Positions 1 through 5,888 are shown, numbered from the stretch's first letter. The stretch: DNA of 6,366 nt from JAKFWF01 sp031367505 (GCA_031367505.1 JANLPY010000799.1:1-6366), one strand, 5' to 3'. Program-made: numbers and translations. The notes: a model not told the origin generated them from the letters alone.

Positions 1-29
1 CTTCGAGACGTGAGGGCGTGGCCGAGGAC

Positions 30-50
30 TTTACCCCTAGATTTACCCCT
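30..50. repeat. Two direct copies of TTTACCCCT, 12 bp apart
   Basis: The nonamer TTTACCCCT occurs at 30-38 and again at 42-50, separated by AGA. On the minus strand it reads AGGGGTAAA twice. It falls inside the leader that the leftward promoter at 119-147 would produce, or in the upstream region of that off-window gene. A 12-bp period is close to one helical turn, so a protein-binding site is possible. A chance duplication is just as possible. Confidence 0.4.
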
Positions 51-118
51 CGCCACCCAACCAACACGGCTCGTTGGTAGTCGTGGATGCTGGCGTTGCG
101 CAATCTGGGATAGCAAAA

Positions 119-147
119 ATTATGTAAATTTCACGTACTGGTTGCAA
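119..147 (-). promoter_or_regulatory. Leftward sigma70-type promoter candidate
   Basis: Read on the minus strand, TTGCAA (147-142) is followed after exactly 17 bases by CATAAT (124-119). The first matches four of six positions of the -35 consensus and the second matches five of six of the -10 consensus. The surroundings are AT-rich. The site lies just beyond the porin terminator, so it does not serve the porin. It would start a transcript near base 112 that leaves the window on the left, with a leader of at least 110 bases. No coding start for that gene is visible here. This is inferred from sequence match only. Confidence 0.45.
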
Positions 148-168
148 AGGAACAACGATCAAAACGTG

Positions 169-198
169 AAAAAAAGAGCCACCCGAAGGCAGCTCTTT
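169..198 (-). terminator. Rho-independent terminator of the porin gene, UUCG loop
   Basis: On the minus strand, AAAGAGCTGCC (198-188) and GGTGGCTCTTT (183-173) form an 11-bp stem with two G-U pairs. It is closed by the very stable cUUCGg tetraloop (187-184). A run of seven T (175-169) begins in the last three pairs of the stem and continues beyond it. The hairpin lies 23 bases past the porin stop codon, the usual place for an intrinsic terminator. The plus-strand reading has no comparable T tract after the stem, so it should act mainly on leftward transcription. Confidence 0.88.
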
Positions 199-221
199 CG
201 TCGTTCCTGTAGGTCAAATCA

Positions 222-1601
222 TCAGAAGCGGATGATTGCACCCATCATTACAGCCTGGAAGTCGTTCGTGGCCTTCTGCGACGTTGCGGTGTTCAGACCG
301 TTGGCGCTGAAGCGTGCATCCATGTCGAAATGACGGTACGAGATGTACATATCCATCGCCGCAGCCGAGATTTCTTGATTGATGCCCAGACCCCAGAGAG
401 TTACATCCGAGTTGACCAATGCAAGGTTCGCTCCATTGGCGACCATTCCAGCAAATCCACCGTTGACGCCGCCGATGCTAGTGATGCCAGCACCAGCCTC
501 ATGCTTGGCATATTCACCGTACAGCGTGGTCTTGCCGATGCCGAACCAATTCTGTTCGATACCGCCATATACCGTCCAGTACGTATCCTTATCCTTTACG
601 CTGGCACCGAACAACTGCTTGCGATTTTTATCATCAGTCCGAGCATAACCACCGCTGACAAACAGACCTGTTGGTACGTGCATTATGCTAGCCGAACCGC
701 TGATGACATTGCAATCAGTACCGCTCTCGTTGGCAGCACCAATATCTGCGCAAGCATCGCCGTCAGTTCCAGCCTTACCTGGATTGCCATTTTGCTGCTT
801 GTAGCCGATACCAGCTGCAATACGAACGCCATTGAACTCACCAGCATAACGCAGAGCGGTATCCCAGAAGTCATCTTCACCCCAGGTCGCGGAAGCGGTA
901 AAGCCCACGAACGTTGGCGAAACATACTTGACGACAGCATTGCGATCGCCGTCGATGTTCCAGGCACCATTGAAGCTAGGCGTGACGTTATTCCAGGATT
1001 GCGTAGAGCGACTTCCGTTCGCGTTGCGCAGATTGAAAGCACCGATCCAAGCGTCGCCCGAGCCAGCGGTATTCATGTTCGCAAGATTGATCTCGGTGAT
1101 GCCATCAGTCGATGAACCGGTCTTGCCAACCCAGACGCGACCGAGCTGCTTGTTGTCAAGCCACCAAGCGCTATGACGAACGTCAAGCGGACGAGTTGCA
1201 TCGTTGCCACCACCAGCCGCGCTCTGCGAACGGCTGCCCGAGCCAGCGTAACGCACGCCGATTTCGAGCAAGTAACCAGCTGACCAATCAGCATTGATCT
1301 TGGCATCGCCAACGAAACGGAAGCGCGAACGTGAGTTGTTGTTCGACACGACGTAGGCGTTCTTCTCGACGCCGTCATCCCAGAAGATGATGGATTCGTT
1401 AACCTGGCCCGAAACGGTCAAGCTGACCTTACGGTTGCCCTTACGAGCTGAAGTGGCCTCGAGCTCAGCAACGCGCTCTTCGAGGTCGGCGCAGCAATTA
1501 CCGCCGAGATCGGCAGCTTGGGCGGCAATGCCCCCCGATACGATACCGGCCGCAGCGACAAGCGCGAAGCGGCTAGCTGACTTAAAAAGTCCCCCGTTCA
1601 T
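222..1601 (-). CDS. Outer-membrane porin, alphaproteobacterial Porin_2 type
   Basis: This 459-residue protein is a general diffusion porin of the family that includes rhizobial RopA and Brucella Omp2. It would form a trimeric beta-barrel in the outer membrane for passage of small hydrophilic solutes. Residues 1-29 are a signal peptide ending in AQA, with cleavage before ADLGG. A short helix follows (about 38-50, Leu40/Val44/Leu47 heptad spacing), as in related porins, and then a basic GNRKVSLTVSG segment that starts the barrel. The rest is alternating beta-strand sequence with many Gly, Asn and aromatic residues. It ends in GAIIRF, with the terminal Phe required for outer-membrane assembly. 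Cys36-Cys37 and Cys284/Cys297 are the only cysteines. The ATG is preceded by GGGAG eight bases upstream, supporting this start. It is transcribed alone and ends at the 169-198 terminator. Family assignment is firm; solute preference is unknown. Confidence 0.96.
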   Translation of the reverse strand: MNGGLFKSASRFALVAAAGIVSGGIAAQAADLGGNCCADLEERVAELEATSARKGNRKVSLTVSGQVNESIIFWDDGVEKNAYVVSNNNSRSRFRFVGDAKINADWSAGYLLEIGVRYAGSGSRSQSAAGGGNDATRPLDVRHSAWWLDNKQLGRVWVGKTGSSTDGITEINLANMNTAGSGDAWIGAFNLRNANGSRSTQSWNNVTPSFNGAWNIDGDRNAVVKYVSPTFVGFTASATWGEDDFWDTALRYAGEFNGVRIAAGIGYKQQNGNPGKAGTDGDACADIGAANESGTDCNVISGSASIMHVPTGLFVSGGYARTDDKNRKQLFGASVKDKDTYWTVYGGIEQNWFGIGKTTLYGEYAKHEAGAGITSIGGVNGGFAGMVANGANLALVNSDVTLWGLGINQEISAAAMDMYISYRHFDMDARFSANGLNTATSQKATNDFQAVMMGAIIRF

Positions 1602-1660
1602 ACGAACATCTCCCGTTGGACTACACTACTGGGTACACAACCACCATTGATTGGCACGCC

Positions 1661-1689
1661 GCTATAGCACCTAATCGCCTAACCGAACT
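1661..1689 (-). promoter_or_regulatory. Weak porin promoter candidate, extended -10
   Basis: On the minus strand the sequence GTGCTATAGC (1670-1661) contains an extended -10 element, TG, one base, then TATAGC, which matches four of six consensus positions. At a 17-base spacing the -35 position holds AGTTCG (1689-1684), which is poor. A start near base 1654 would give the porin mRNA a leader of about 50 bases ending in the GGGAG ribosome site. It is the best candidate I found near the gene, but the weak -35 means it would need an activator or is not the true promoter. Confidence 0.25.
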
Positions 1690-1865
1690 GCTTGTGGACC
1701 CTTTTGAAGTCCTCCAGCCCCTTGCGGCCTTGGCTGAGGTAGGACTAACCCATCCATTGACGAGAGGTAAACAACCAACAGGCCTTGTGTTAGCTTTTGA
1801 CTTTAGGTTTGTGACGAAACTGCCACGGTTTTGATTCGAGCCACAGTGTGACGTGCAGCATGATC

Positions 1866-1942
1866 TTCGCAATTTCAGATGCTTATCGGAAATAGTGATT
1901 CGACTGATGATTGCGAAAAAATTTTGTGAATTGTCTTGCGAA
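1866..1942. repeat. Cluster of TTGCGAA heptamers in both orientations
   Basis: TTGCGAA occurs at 1911-1917 and 1936-1942 as direct copies 25 bp apart. Its complement TTCGCAA occurs at 1866-1872. The first and second copies form an 8-bp perfect inverted repeat (TTCGCAAT at 1866-1873, ATTGCGAA at 1910-1917). The pairing continues after a small bulge as TCAG/CTGA (1875-1878, 1904-1907), leaving a 25-base loop. Three copies within 77 bp between divergent genes suggests operator sites for a DNA-binding regulator, or a structured leader. No known regulator motif was recognised. Confidence 0.35.
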
Positions 1943-2035
1943 TCAAATGACTGGCCGTCGATCGGTCGCGCCCGTTAGGCTGCCCGATAGGCTGGATGGC
2001 GGCCACTGGGGGCGCTAAGTTGCCAGCGATCTTCC

Positions 2036-3265
2036 ATGGGCGAGACGGATTGCATGCGTTCATTCGACATCATCGTAGCGGGCACTGGTCCAGCGGGCTT
2101 GGCGGCGGCGATGGCGTGCGCGAAATCCGGGCTCAGCGTCGCCGTCGTGGGACCGGCGGCACGCATCGACAGCACGCCGGATACCCGTACAGCCGCCCTG
2201 TTTACGGGCTCGCTCGCGCTTTTGCAGCAGCTTGGCGCGATGGCATATCTTAGAGAAACAGTGGCGCCGTTGCGGGGCATTCGCATCGTCGATGATGGCG
2301 ATGGGCTGCTTAGGGCGCCGGAAGTGCTGTTCGAAGCGCGGGAGATAAATCTCGATGACTTCGGCGCCAATGTGCCTCAACAGGCGTTGAGCGCAGCCTT
2401 GTGGTCGGCAATCGCGGAAAACACAGGGGTTCAGGCGATAGCGGGCCAAGTTGCCGGCTTGGAGTTGGCAGGCGATCGAATTGACGTGCGCCTCGATAAT
2501 GGAGCGGTCCTCACGGCCAACCTCGTGGTGGCAGCAGACGGGCGCAACTCAGTGTGCCGGCGGCTAGCTCTGATCGCAACCGAGACGTGGGACTATCCGC
2601 AAGTGGCGATCGCGGCGCAGTTCTCGCATTCGCGCGAGCATCATGGGATTTCGACCGAGTTTCATCGTCCGGCCGGGCCGTGCACCGTGGTGCCGATGCC
2701 GGGCAAGCGCTCGAGCCTCGTGTGGGTCGAACGCCCGGCGATCGCGCAACGGTTGATGCAGCTCGACGATGCAAACTTCGCTAGCGCGCTGGAAGAGCGC
2801 CTGCACGGTGTCCTCGGTCAGGTCTCCGATATCGGCGTGCGGCGCTTGTTTCCGCTGGGTGGACTGAAGGCGCGCGTGCTTGGGAAAAATCGCGCCGTAC
2901 TGGTGGGTGAGGCCGGCCATACGCTGCCGCCGATCGGTGCGCAGGGGCTCAATCTGGGGCTTCGCGATGCGGCGACGCTGGCCGATTTGATCATCAGCGC
3001 CAAGGCCCGATCGGAGGATATCGGCGGGCCTGAACTGCTCGCGGCCTACGATGATGCGCGCCGCATGGATGTCAATGTGCGCACTGGAGCGGTCGATCTG
3101 CTCAACCGGTCGCTGCTCGTTGATCTGCTACCGGTCAACCTGGCGCGCGGGCTCGGCATGCACATGATCGGCAGCTTTTCCGGCCTGAAACGACAAGTCA
3201 TGCGAGCCGGGTTTGAGCCGCCGGGCAATCTGCCGAGCCTGATGCGCGGATCAAGTGCAACTTGA
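2036..3265 (+). CDS. UbiH/VisC-family FAD-dependent monooxygenase, probable ubiquinone ring hydroxylase
   Basis: This 409-residue protein resembles the UbiH/UbiF/VisC/COQ6 flavoprotein hydroxylases, which use NAD(P)H and O2 to hydroxylate the aromatic ring of ubiquinone precursors, usually at the inner membrane. The FAD-binding GTGPAG is at residues 16-21 in the first strand-helix unit. DTRTAAL at 49-55 fits the family's early RTxAL segment. The DG motif ADGRNS is at 167-172. The third FAD motif is GEAGH at 291-295, then PPIGAQGLNLGLRD (298-311). In this motif Glu replaces the Asp of most relatives, as in many alphaproteobacterial homologues. Length is normal (about 390-410). The start is uncertain: ATG 2036 has no ribosome site, while ATG 2054 (403 residues) begins five residues before the first strand and has only a weak GGA upstream. 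It heads a four-gene rightward run. Which ring position it hydroxylates cannot be told from sequence, and other aromatic substrates are possible. Confidence 0.86.
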   Translation: MGETDCMRSFDIIVAGTGPAGLAAAMACAKSGLSVAVVGPAARIDSTPDTRTAALFTGSLALLQQLGAMAYLRETVAPLRGIRIVDDGDGLLRAPEVLFEAREINLDDFGANVPQQALSAALWSAIAENTGVQAIAGQVAGLELAGDRIDVRLDNGAVLTANLVVAADGRNSVCRRLALIATETWDYPQVAIAAQFSHSREHHGISTEFHRPAGPCTVVPMPGKRSSLVWVERPAIAQRLMQLDDANFASALEERLHGVLGQVSDIGVRRLFPLGGLKARVLGKNRAVLVGEAGHTLPPIGAQGLNLGLRDAATLADLIISAKARSEDIGGPELLAAYDDARRMDVNVRTGAVDLLNRSLLVDLLPVNLARGLGMHMIGSFSGLKRQVMRAGFEPPGNLPSLMRGSSAT

Positions 3266-3295
3266 CGCATGGGGCCGCCTGTAGTCTTCAGGGGC

Positions 3296-3316
3296 GCTGC
3301 ACAGTCTCAGTGCAGC
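3296..3316 (+). other. Short perfect hairpin between hydroxylase and acyltransferase genes
   Basis: GCTGCAC (3296-3302) and GTGCAGC (3310-3316) pair perfectly over 7 bp around a 7-base loop. The stem is followed by AAAA, not a T tract, so on the plus strand it is not a classical terminator. It sits 30 bases before the preferred acyltransferase start and could affect mRNA processing or stability between the two genes. It could also be a chance structure. Confidence 0.35.
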
Positions 3317-3346
3317 AAAACCGTCGCGCTCCATCGAAGAAACCTC

Positions 3347-4267
3347 ATGTCCGTGCCAACATCCACCTTGCGGGATTTTCAATTCCGCCTCGAATACGCA
3401 TTGCTGCGGTTCGTGGTAGGCATCGTGCGAGCCGTGCCACTGGACGCTGCGAGCGCGATATCCGGGCAGGCGTGGCGGTTCCTCGCGCCCAAGATTTCGC
3501 GCAAGCGGCACGCCCGTGCGCTCGACAATCTGGCCATCGCGTTTCCAGATAAATCATTGGTGGAGCGCGAAAAAATTGCCCTCGCCAATTGGGAGAACCT
3601 GGGCCGGGTGATGGCCGAGACGATGCAAATGGATCGGATTTTGGGTGATCCGAGGCGGATCGAGATTGCCAATCTGCCAGTGTTCGCGCGCTATCGCAAC
3701 AAGCTCGGGCCGATTGTCGGCGTGTCGCTGCATATGGGCAATTGGGAGCTGGCGATCTGGCCGCTGACGGTCGCCGGGGCGAAGCCTGCCGCAGTCTATC
3801 GCTCGGTCAACAATCCGTATGTCGACCAGTACTTGCGGGATCAACGCCGCGATCTTTATCCCGGTGGGCTGCTCGGGCGCGGCAAAGTCGAAGGCGAGCA
3901 CGGCGAAGGCCAGAAGACGGCGCGCTTCATCATGGACTATGTGCGCCGTGGCGGACGGTTGGGGATCGTCGCCGATCTCTACGACCGCACCGGATTGCAA
4001 GTGCCGTTCTTCGGGCGTGACGCTGGCACCGTGGCGATGCCCGCGAAGATCGCCCGCCGGGTTGGCGCGCGGGTGTGGATGGCGCGTTGCATTCGCGTTG
4101 GCGGTGGCGTCAAATTCCGCATCGAATTGGTCGAGTTGCGTATCCCGCGGACGGCAAACCAATCCGAAGATATCAAATGGGCGACGGCTGCCATGCAACG
4201 CCAGTTCGAGGCCTGGATCCGTGAGATCCCGGAGCAGTGGATGTGGAGCAACCGGCGCTGGAGTTGA
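3347..4267 (+). CDS. LpxL/HtrB-family acyltransferase (lipid A late-acyltransferase type)
   Basis: This protein belongs to the LpxL/HtrB family of inner-membrane enzymes that move a fatty acyl chain from acyl carrier protein onto lipid A precursors. With the chosen start it has 306 residues, the usual length. The hydrophobic stretch at about 17-32 fits membrane association. The catalytic HX4E motif is HMGNWE at 129-134. It is followed by YRSVNNPYVD (151-160), the position of the family's RPLxNP segment. ADLYDRTG at 209-216 leads into VPFFG (219-223), and the typical C-terminal PEQWMWSNRRW is at 295-305. ATG 3347 is preferred because GAAG lies seven bases upstream and family similarity begins just after it. 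An upstream in-frame ATG at 3269 would add 26 unrelated residues and has no ribosome site. It lies 81 bp after the hydroxylase and 65 bp before the next gene. Acyl chain and acceptor are unknown; ornithine-lipid or other lipid acylation is not excluded. Confidence 0.9.
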   Translation: MSVPTSTLRDFQFRLEYALLRFVVGIVRAVPLDAASAISGQAWRFLAPKISRKRHARALDNLAIAFPDKSLVEREKIALANWENLGRVMAETMQMDRILGDPRRIEIANLPVFARYRNKLGPIVGVSLHMGNWELAIWPLTVAGAKPAAVYRSVNNPYVDQYLRDQRRDLYPGGLLGRGKVEGEHGEGQKTARFIMDYVRRGGRLGIVADLYDRTGLQVPFFGRDAGTVAMPAKIARRVGARVWMARCIRVGGGVKFRIELVELRIPRTANQSEDIKWATAAMQRQFEAWIREIPEQWMWSNRRWS

Positions 4268-4317
4268 AGTTCCTGATTGATCTGCCGCCGCATGCTTTAG
4301 AGTGAAAACAACGTCTT

Positions 4318-4332
4318 AGAAGGTCGATCGAC
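4318..4332 (+). promoter_or_regulatory. Ribosome-binding site with adjoining 10-bp palindrome
   Basis: AGAAGG (4318-4323) lies nine bases before the ATG at 4333 and fixes the start of the malyl-CoA-lyase-like gene. The spacer region, together with the last G, is the perfect palindrome GTCGATCGAC (4323-4332). It could bind a protein or form an intermolecular pairing, but palindromes of this composition recur by chance in GC-rich DNA. Confidence 0.5.
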
Positions 4333-5382
4333 ATGCCCGCCACCCGCACGCCCGCCAAATTCTTCTCCAGCCTCGCCATTGGTGCGCCGGAGCCGTTTCG
4401 CATGCCCCCCGTGCGGCTCGAGCGGATGATCCATTTCATCCCCCCGCACAATGCCAAGATCACCGCGAAGATGGCCGATCTAAAAAACCAGGTCGATGTC
4501 ATCCTCGGCAATCTCGAAGACGCGATCCCGGCCGACCAGAAAGCCAATGCACGCGCGGGCTTTGTGCGCATGGCGCTCGACAACGACTTTGGCGGCACCG
4601 GCCTGTGGACCCGCGTCAATTGCCTCAACTCGCCGTGGTTTCTCGACGATGTGATCGACATCGTGGGCGCTGCCGGCCATAAGCTCGACGTGATCATGCT
4701 GCCGAAGGTCGAAGGACCGTGGGACATCCACTATCTCGATCAATTGCTGGCGCAGCTCGAAGCCAAGGCCGGGATCAAACGGCCGATCATGATCCATGCG
4801 ATCCTGGAGACCGCCGAAGGTGTTTCCAACATCGAGGAAATTGCCGGTGCGAGCCCGCGCATGCACGGCATGAGCTTGGGTCCGGCCGATCTCGCAGCCT
4901 CGCGGGGCATGAAGACCACGCGCGTCGGCGGCGGGCATCCCTCATACGGCGTTCTGGCCGATGCGTCCGGCGGACAGGTAAGGTCGTTCTATCAGCAGGA
5001 TCTGTGGCATTACACCGTTGCCCGCATGGTCGATGCCTGTCAGCGCTGCGGCATCAAGGCATTCTATGGCCCGTTCGGCGACTTCTCCGATCCGGAGGCG
5101 TGCGAAGCGCAATTTCGCAATGCGTTCCTCATGGGCTGCGCTGGCGCATGGTCGTTGCACCCGAGCCAGGTCGAGATTGCCAAGCGCGTGTTTAGCCCGG
5201 ATTTAGGAGAAGTGCAGTTCGCCAAGAAAATCCTGGCTGCCATGCCCGACGGGACCGGCGCCGTCATGATCGATGGCAAGATGCAGGACGATGCGACATG
5301 GAAGCAGGCCAAGGTGATCGTCGATCTCGCCCGCCTCGTTGCGTCGAAAGATCCAGATGCCGCCAGCCGATATGGACTTTGA
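4333..5382 (+). CDS. HpcH/HpaI aldolase/citrate lyase family, malyl-CoA-lyase-like CoA-ester lyase
   Basis: This 349-residue TIM-barrel enzyme resembles the L-malyl-CoA/beta-methylmalyl-CoA lyases (Mcl1, MclA). Those make or cleave a hydroxyacyl-CoA to glyoxylate plus acetyl- or propionyl-CoA, using a divalent metal. Visible family landmarks are GNLEDAIPADQK at 59-70, Arg94 in TRVN, the metal-ligand candidates Glu159 (ILETAEG) and Asp186 (GPADLAAS), YGPFGDFSD at 245-253 and WSLHPSQ at 273-279. It differs from the roughly 320-residue Mcl1/MclA enzymes: it has about 25 extra N-terminal residues, and IHFIPPHN (33-40) stands where they have a GPGS-type segment. Long-form homologues are common in Hyphomicrobiales. 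AGAAGG nine bases before the ATG supports the start. No glyoxylate, serine-cycle or ethylmalonyl-CoA gene is beside it. The substrate is therefore open: malyl-CoA, methylmalyl-CoA, citramalyl-CoA, or a thioesterase role like that of Mcl2. Confidence 0.9.
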   Translation: MPATRTPAKFFSSLAIGAPEPFRMPPVRLERMIHFIPPHNAKITAKMADLKNQVDVILGNLEDAIPADQKANARAGFVRMALDNDFGGTGLWTRVNCLNSPWFLDDVIDIVGAAGHKLDVIMLPKVEGPWDIHYLDQLLAQLEAKAGIKRPIMIHAILETAEGVSNIEEIAGASPRMHGMSLGPADLAASRGMKTTRVGGGHPSYGVLADASGGQVRSFYQQDLWHYTVARMVDACQRCGIKAFYGPFGDFSDPEACEAQFRNAFLMGCAGAWSLHPSQVEIAKRVFSPDLGEVQFAKKILAAMPDGTGAVMIDGKMQDDATWKQAKVIVDLARLVASKDPDAASRYGL

Positions 5383-5438
5383 AACGCAGAGCCGTCATAC
5401 CCTGCTTTCCGAATTCGCCTCCAATGCGCGTGCTAAAA

Positions 5439-5801
5439 ATGGCTGCAAAACGTAAAATAAAATCGCCCGTTACCCGCTCGCGCAATGCGAAATTTGCGGT
5501 TGGCAACGTCGTTCGCCACCGTTTCTTTCCATTTCGCGGCGTGGTCTTCGATATCGATCCGGTGTTCAACAACACCGAGGAATGGTGGCTTGCGATCCCC
5601 GAGGAAATGCGGCCGCGCAAGGATCAGCCATTCTATCACCTGTTCGCCGAGAACTCCGACACGACGTATGTCGCTTACGTGTCGGAGCAGAACTTGCTCG
5701 CCGATGACACCGGCAAGCCGGTCAAGCATCCGCAAGTGAAGGAGCTGTTCGAGCGCGATAACAAAGGCGTTTATCGCGCGCTGTATCTTCAATCGCACTG
5801 A
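5439..5801 (+). CDS. hspQ: Heat shock protein HspQ (YccV-type hemimethylated-DNA-binding fold)
   Basis: HspQ is a small cytoplasmic protein. In Escherichia coli it is heat-inducible, binds hemimethylated DNA, influences DnaA stability and acts with the Lon protease. The family core begins at about residue 18 with AKFAVGNVVRHRFFPFRGVVFDIDP. The diagnostic EEWWLAIPEEMRPRKDQPFYH lies near 47-67, AENSDTTYVAYVSEQNL at 70-86, and HPQVKELFER at 97-106. With the chosen ATG it has 120 residues, slightly longer than the E. coli protein because of a basic tail of about 17 residues (MAAKRKIKSPVTRSRN). A second in-frame ATG at 5424 would add MRVLK. Neither start has a clear Shine-Dalgarno site, so the exact start is uncertain. 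It begins 56 bp after the malyl-CoA-lyase-like stop and is followed by a strong terminator, so it is probably the last gene of the rightward run. No heat-shock promoter was recognised. Confidence 0.93.
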   Translation: MAAKRKIKSPVTRSRNAKFAVGNVVRHRFFPFRGVVFDIDPVFNNTEEWWLAIPEEMRPRKDQPFYHLFAENSDTTYVAYVSEQNLLADDTGKPVKHPQVKELFERDNKGVYRALYLQSH

Positions 5802-5839
5802 TATTGGCCCGGACAGTTCCGCACCAATTTAGGCAAACA

Positions 5840-5873
5840 AAAAGCCGCGCAACCCTGGGGTTGCGCGGCTTTT
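5840..5873. terminator. Bidirectional rho-independent terminator between convergent genes
   Basis: AAAAGCCGCGCAACCC (5840-5855) and GGGTTGCGCGGCTTTT (5858-5873) are perfect complements over 16 bp around the two central bases TG; in RNA the loop would open to about four bases. Rightward transcripts end in TTTTCGTTTT. Leftward transcripts end in a run of five T followed by GTTTG. It lies 38 bases after the hspQ stop and 15 bases beyond the IalB-family stop, so it can end both convergent transcripts. Confidence 0.93.
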
Positions 5874-5888
5874 CGTTTTCGATCGATC

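Larger units (their letters stand above)
1602..2035. other. Gene-free region between divergent porin and hydroxylase genes
   Basis: No convincing gene lies in these 434 bases: the short open frames lack family resemblance and Shine-Dalgarno sites, and I could fold no tRNA. The porin-proximal part is the porin leader, with GGGAG at its end. The middle (1860-1945) is AT-rich and contains three copies of TTGCGAA or its complement, annotated separately. The octamer TGATTCGA also occurs twice, at 1832-1839 and 1896-1903. I see no strong rightward promoter for the hydroxylase gene. The space is large enough for regulated divergent promoters or a small RNA, but nothing proves either. Confidence 0.6.

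Noticed and set aside
60..78. Six-base-pair hairpin ACCAAC/GTTGGT
   Set aside because: The stem is short, the loop is seven bases and there is no T tract in either direction, so chance is a sufficient explanation.
149..175. GGAAC at 149-153 as a possible general-stress (EcfG-type) -35 element
   Set aside because: No CGTT lies at the required spacing of about 16-17 bases; the sequence there is the poly-A of the terminator.
10..333. A plus-strand open frame of 107 codons at the left end
   Set aside because: It crosses the porin terminator and the porin stop, has no ribosome site and no recognisable domain.
330..1115. A 261-codon open frame on the plus strand opposite the porin gene
   Set aside because: It lies wholly antisense to a secure porin, has no ribosome site and resembles no protein family; the long frame reflects the codon composition of the porin strand.
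1621..1872. Short open frames on both strands and a possible tRNA-like stretch upstream of the porin
   Set aside because: The frames lack initiation signals and family resemblance, and no acceptor stem, anticodon arm and T arm could be assembled.
3269..3346. N-terminal extension of the acyltransferase from ATG 3269
   Set aside because: There is no ribosome site, the 26 added residues do not resemble the family and the stretch contains a hairpin; ATG 3347 with GAAG upstream fits better.
3554..4198. A 214-codon open frame on the minus strand opposite the acyltransferase
   Set aside because: It is antisense to an intact acyltransferase with all family motifs, and its translation is rich in His, Arg and Pro, as expected of a shadow frame in GC-rich DNA.
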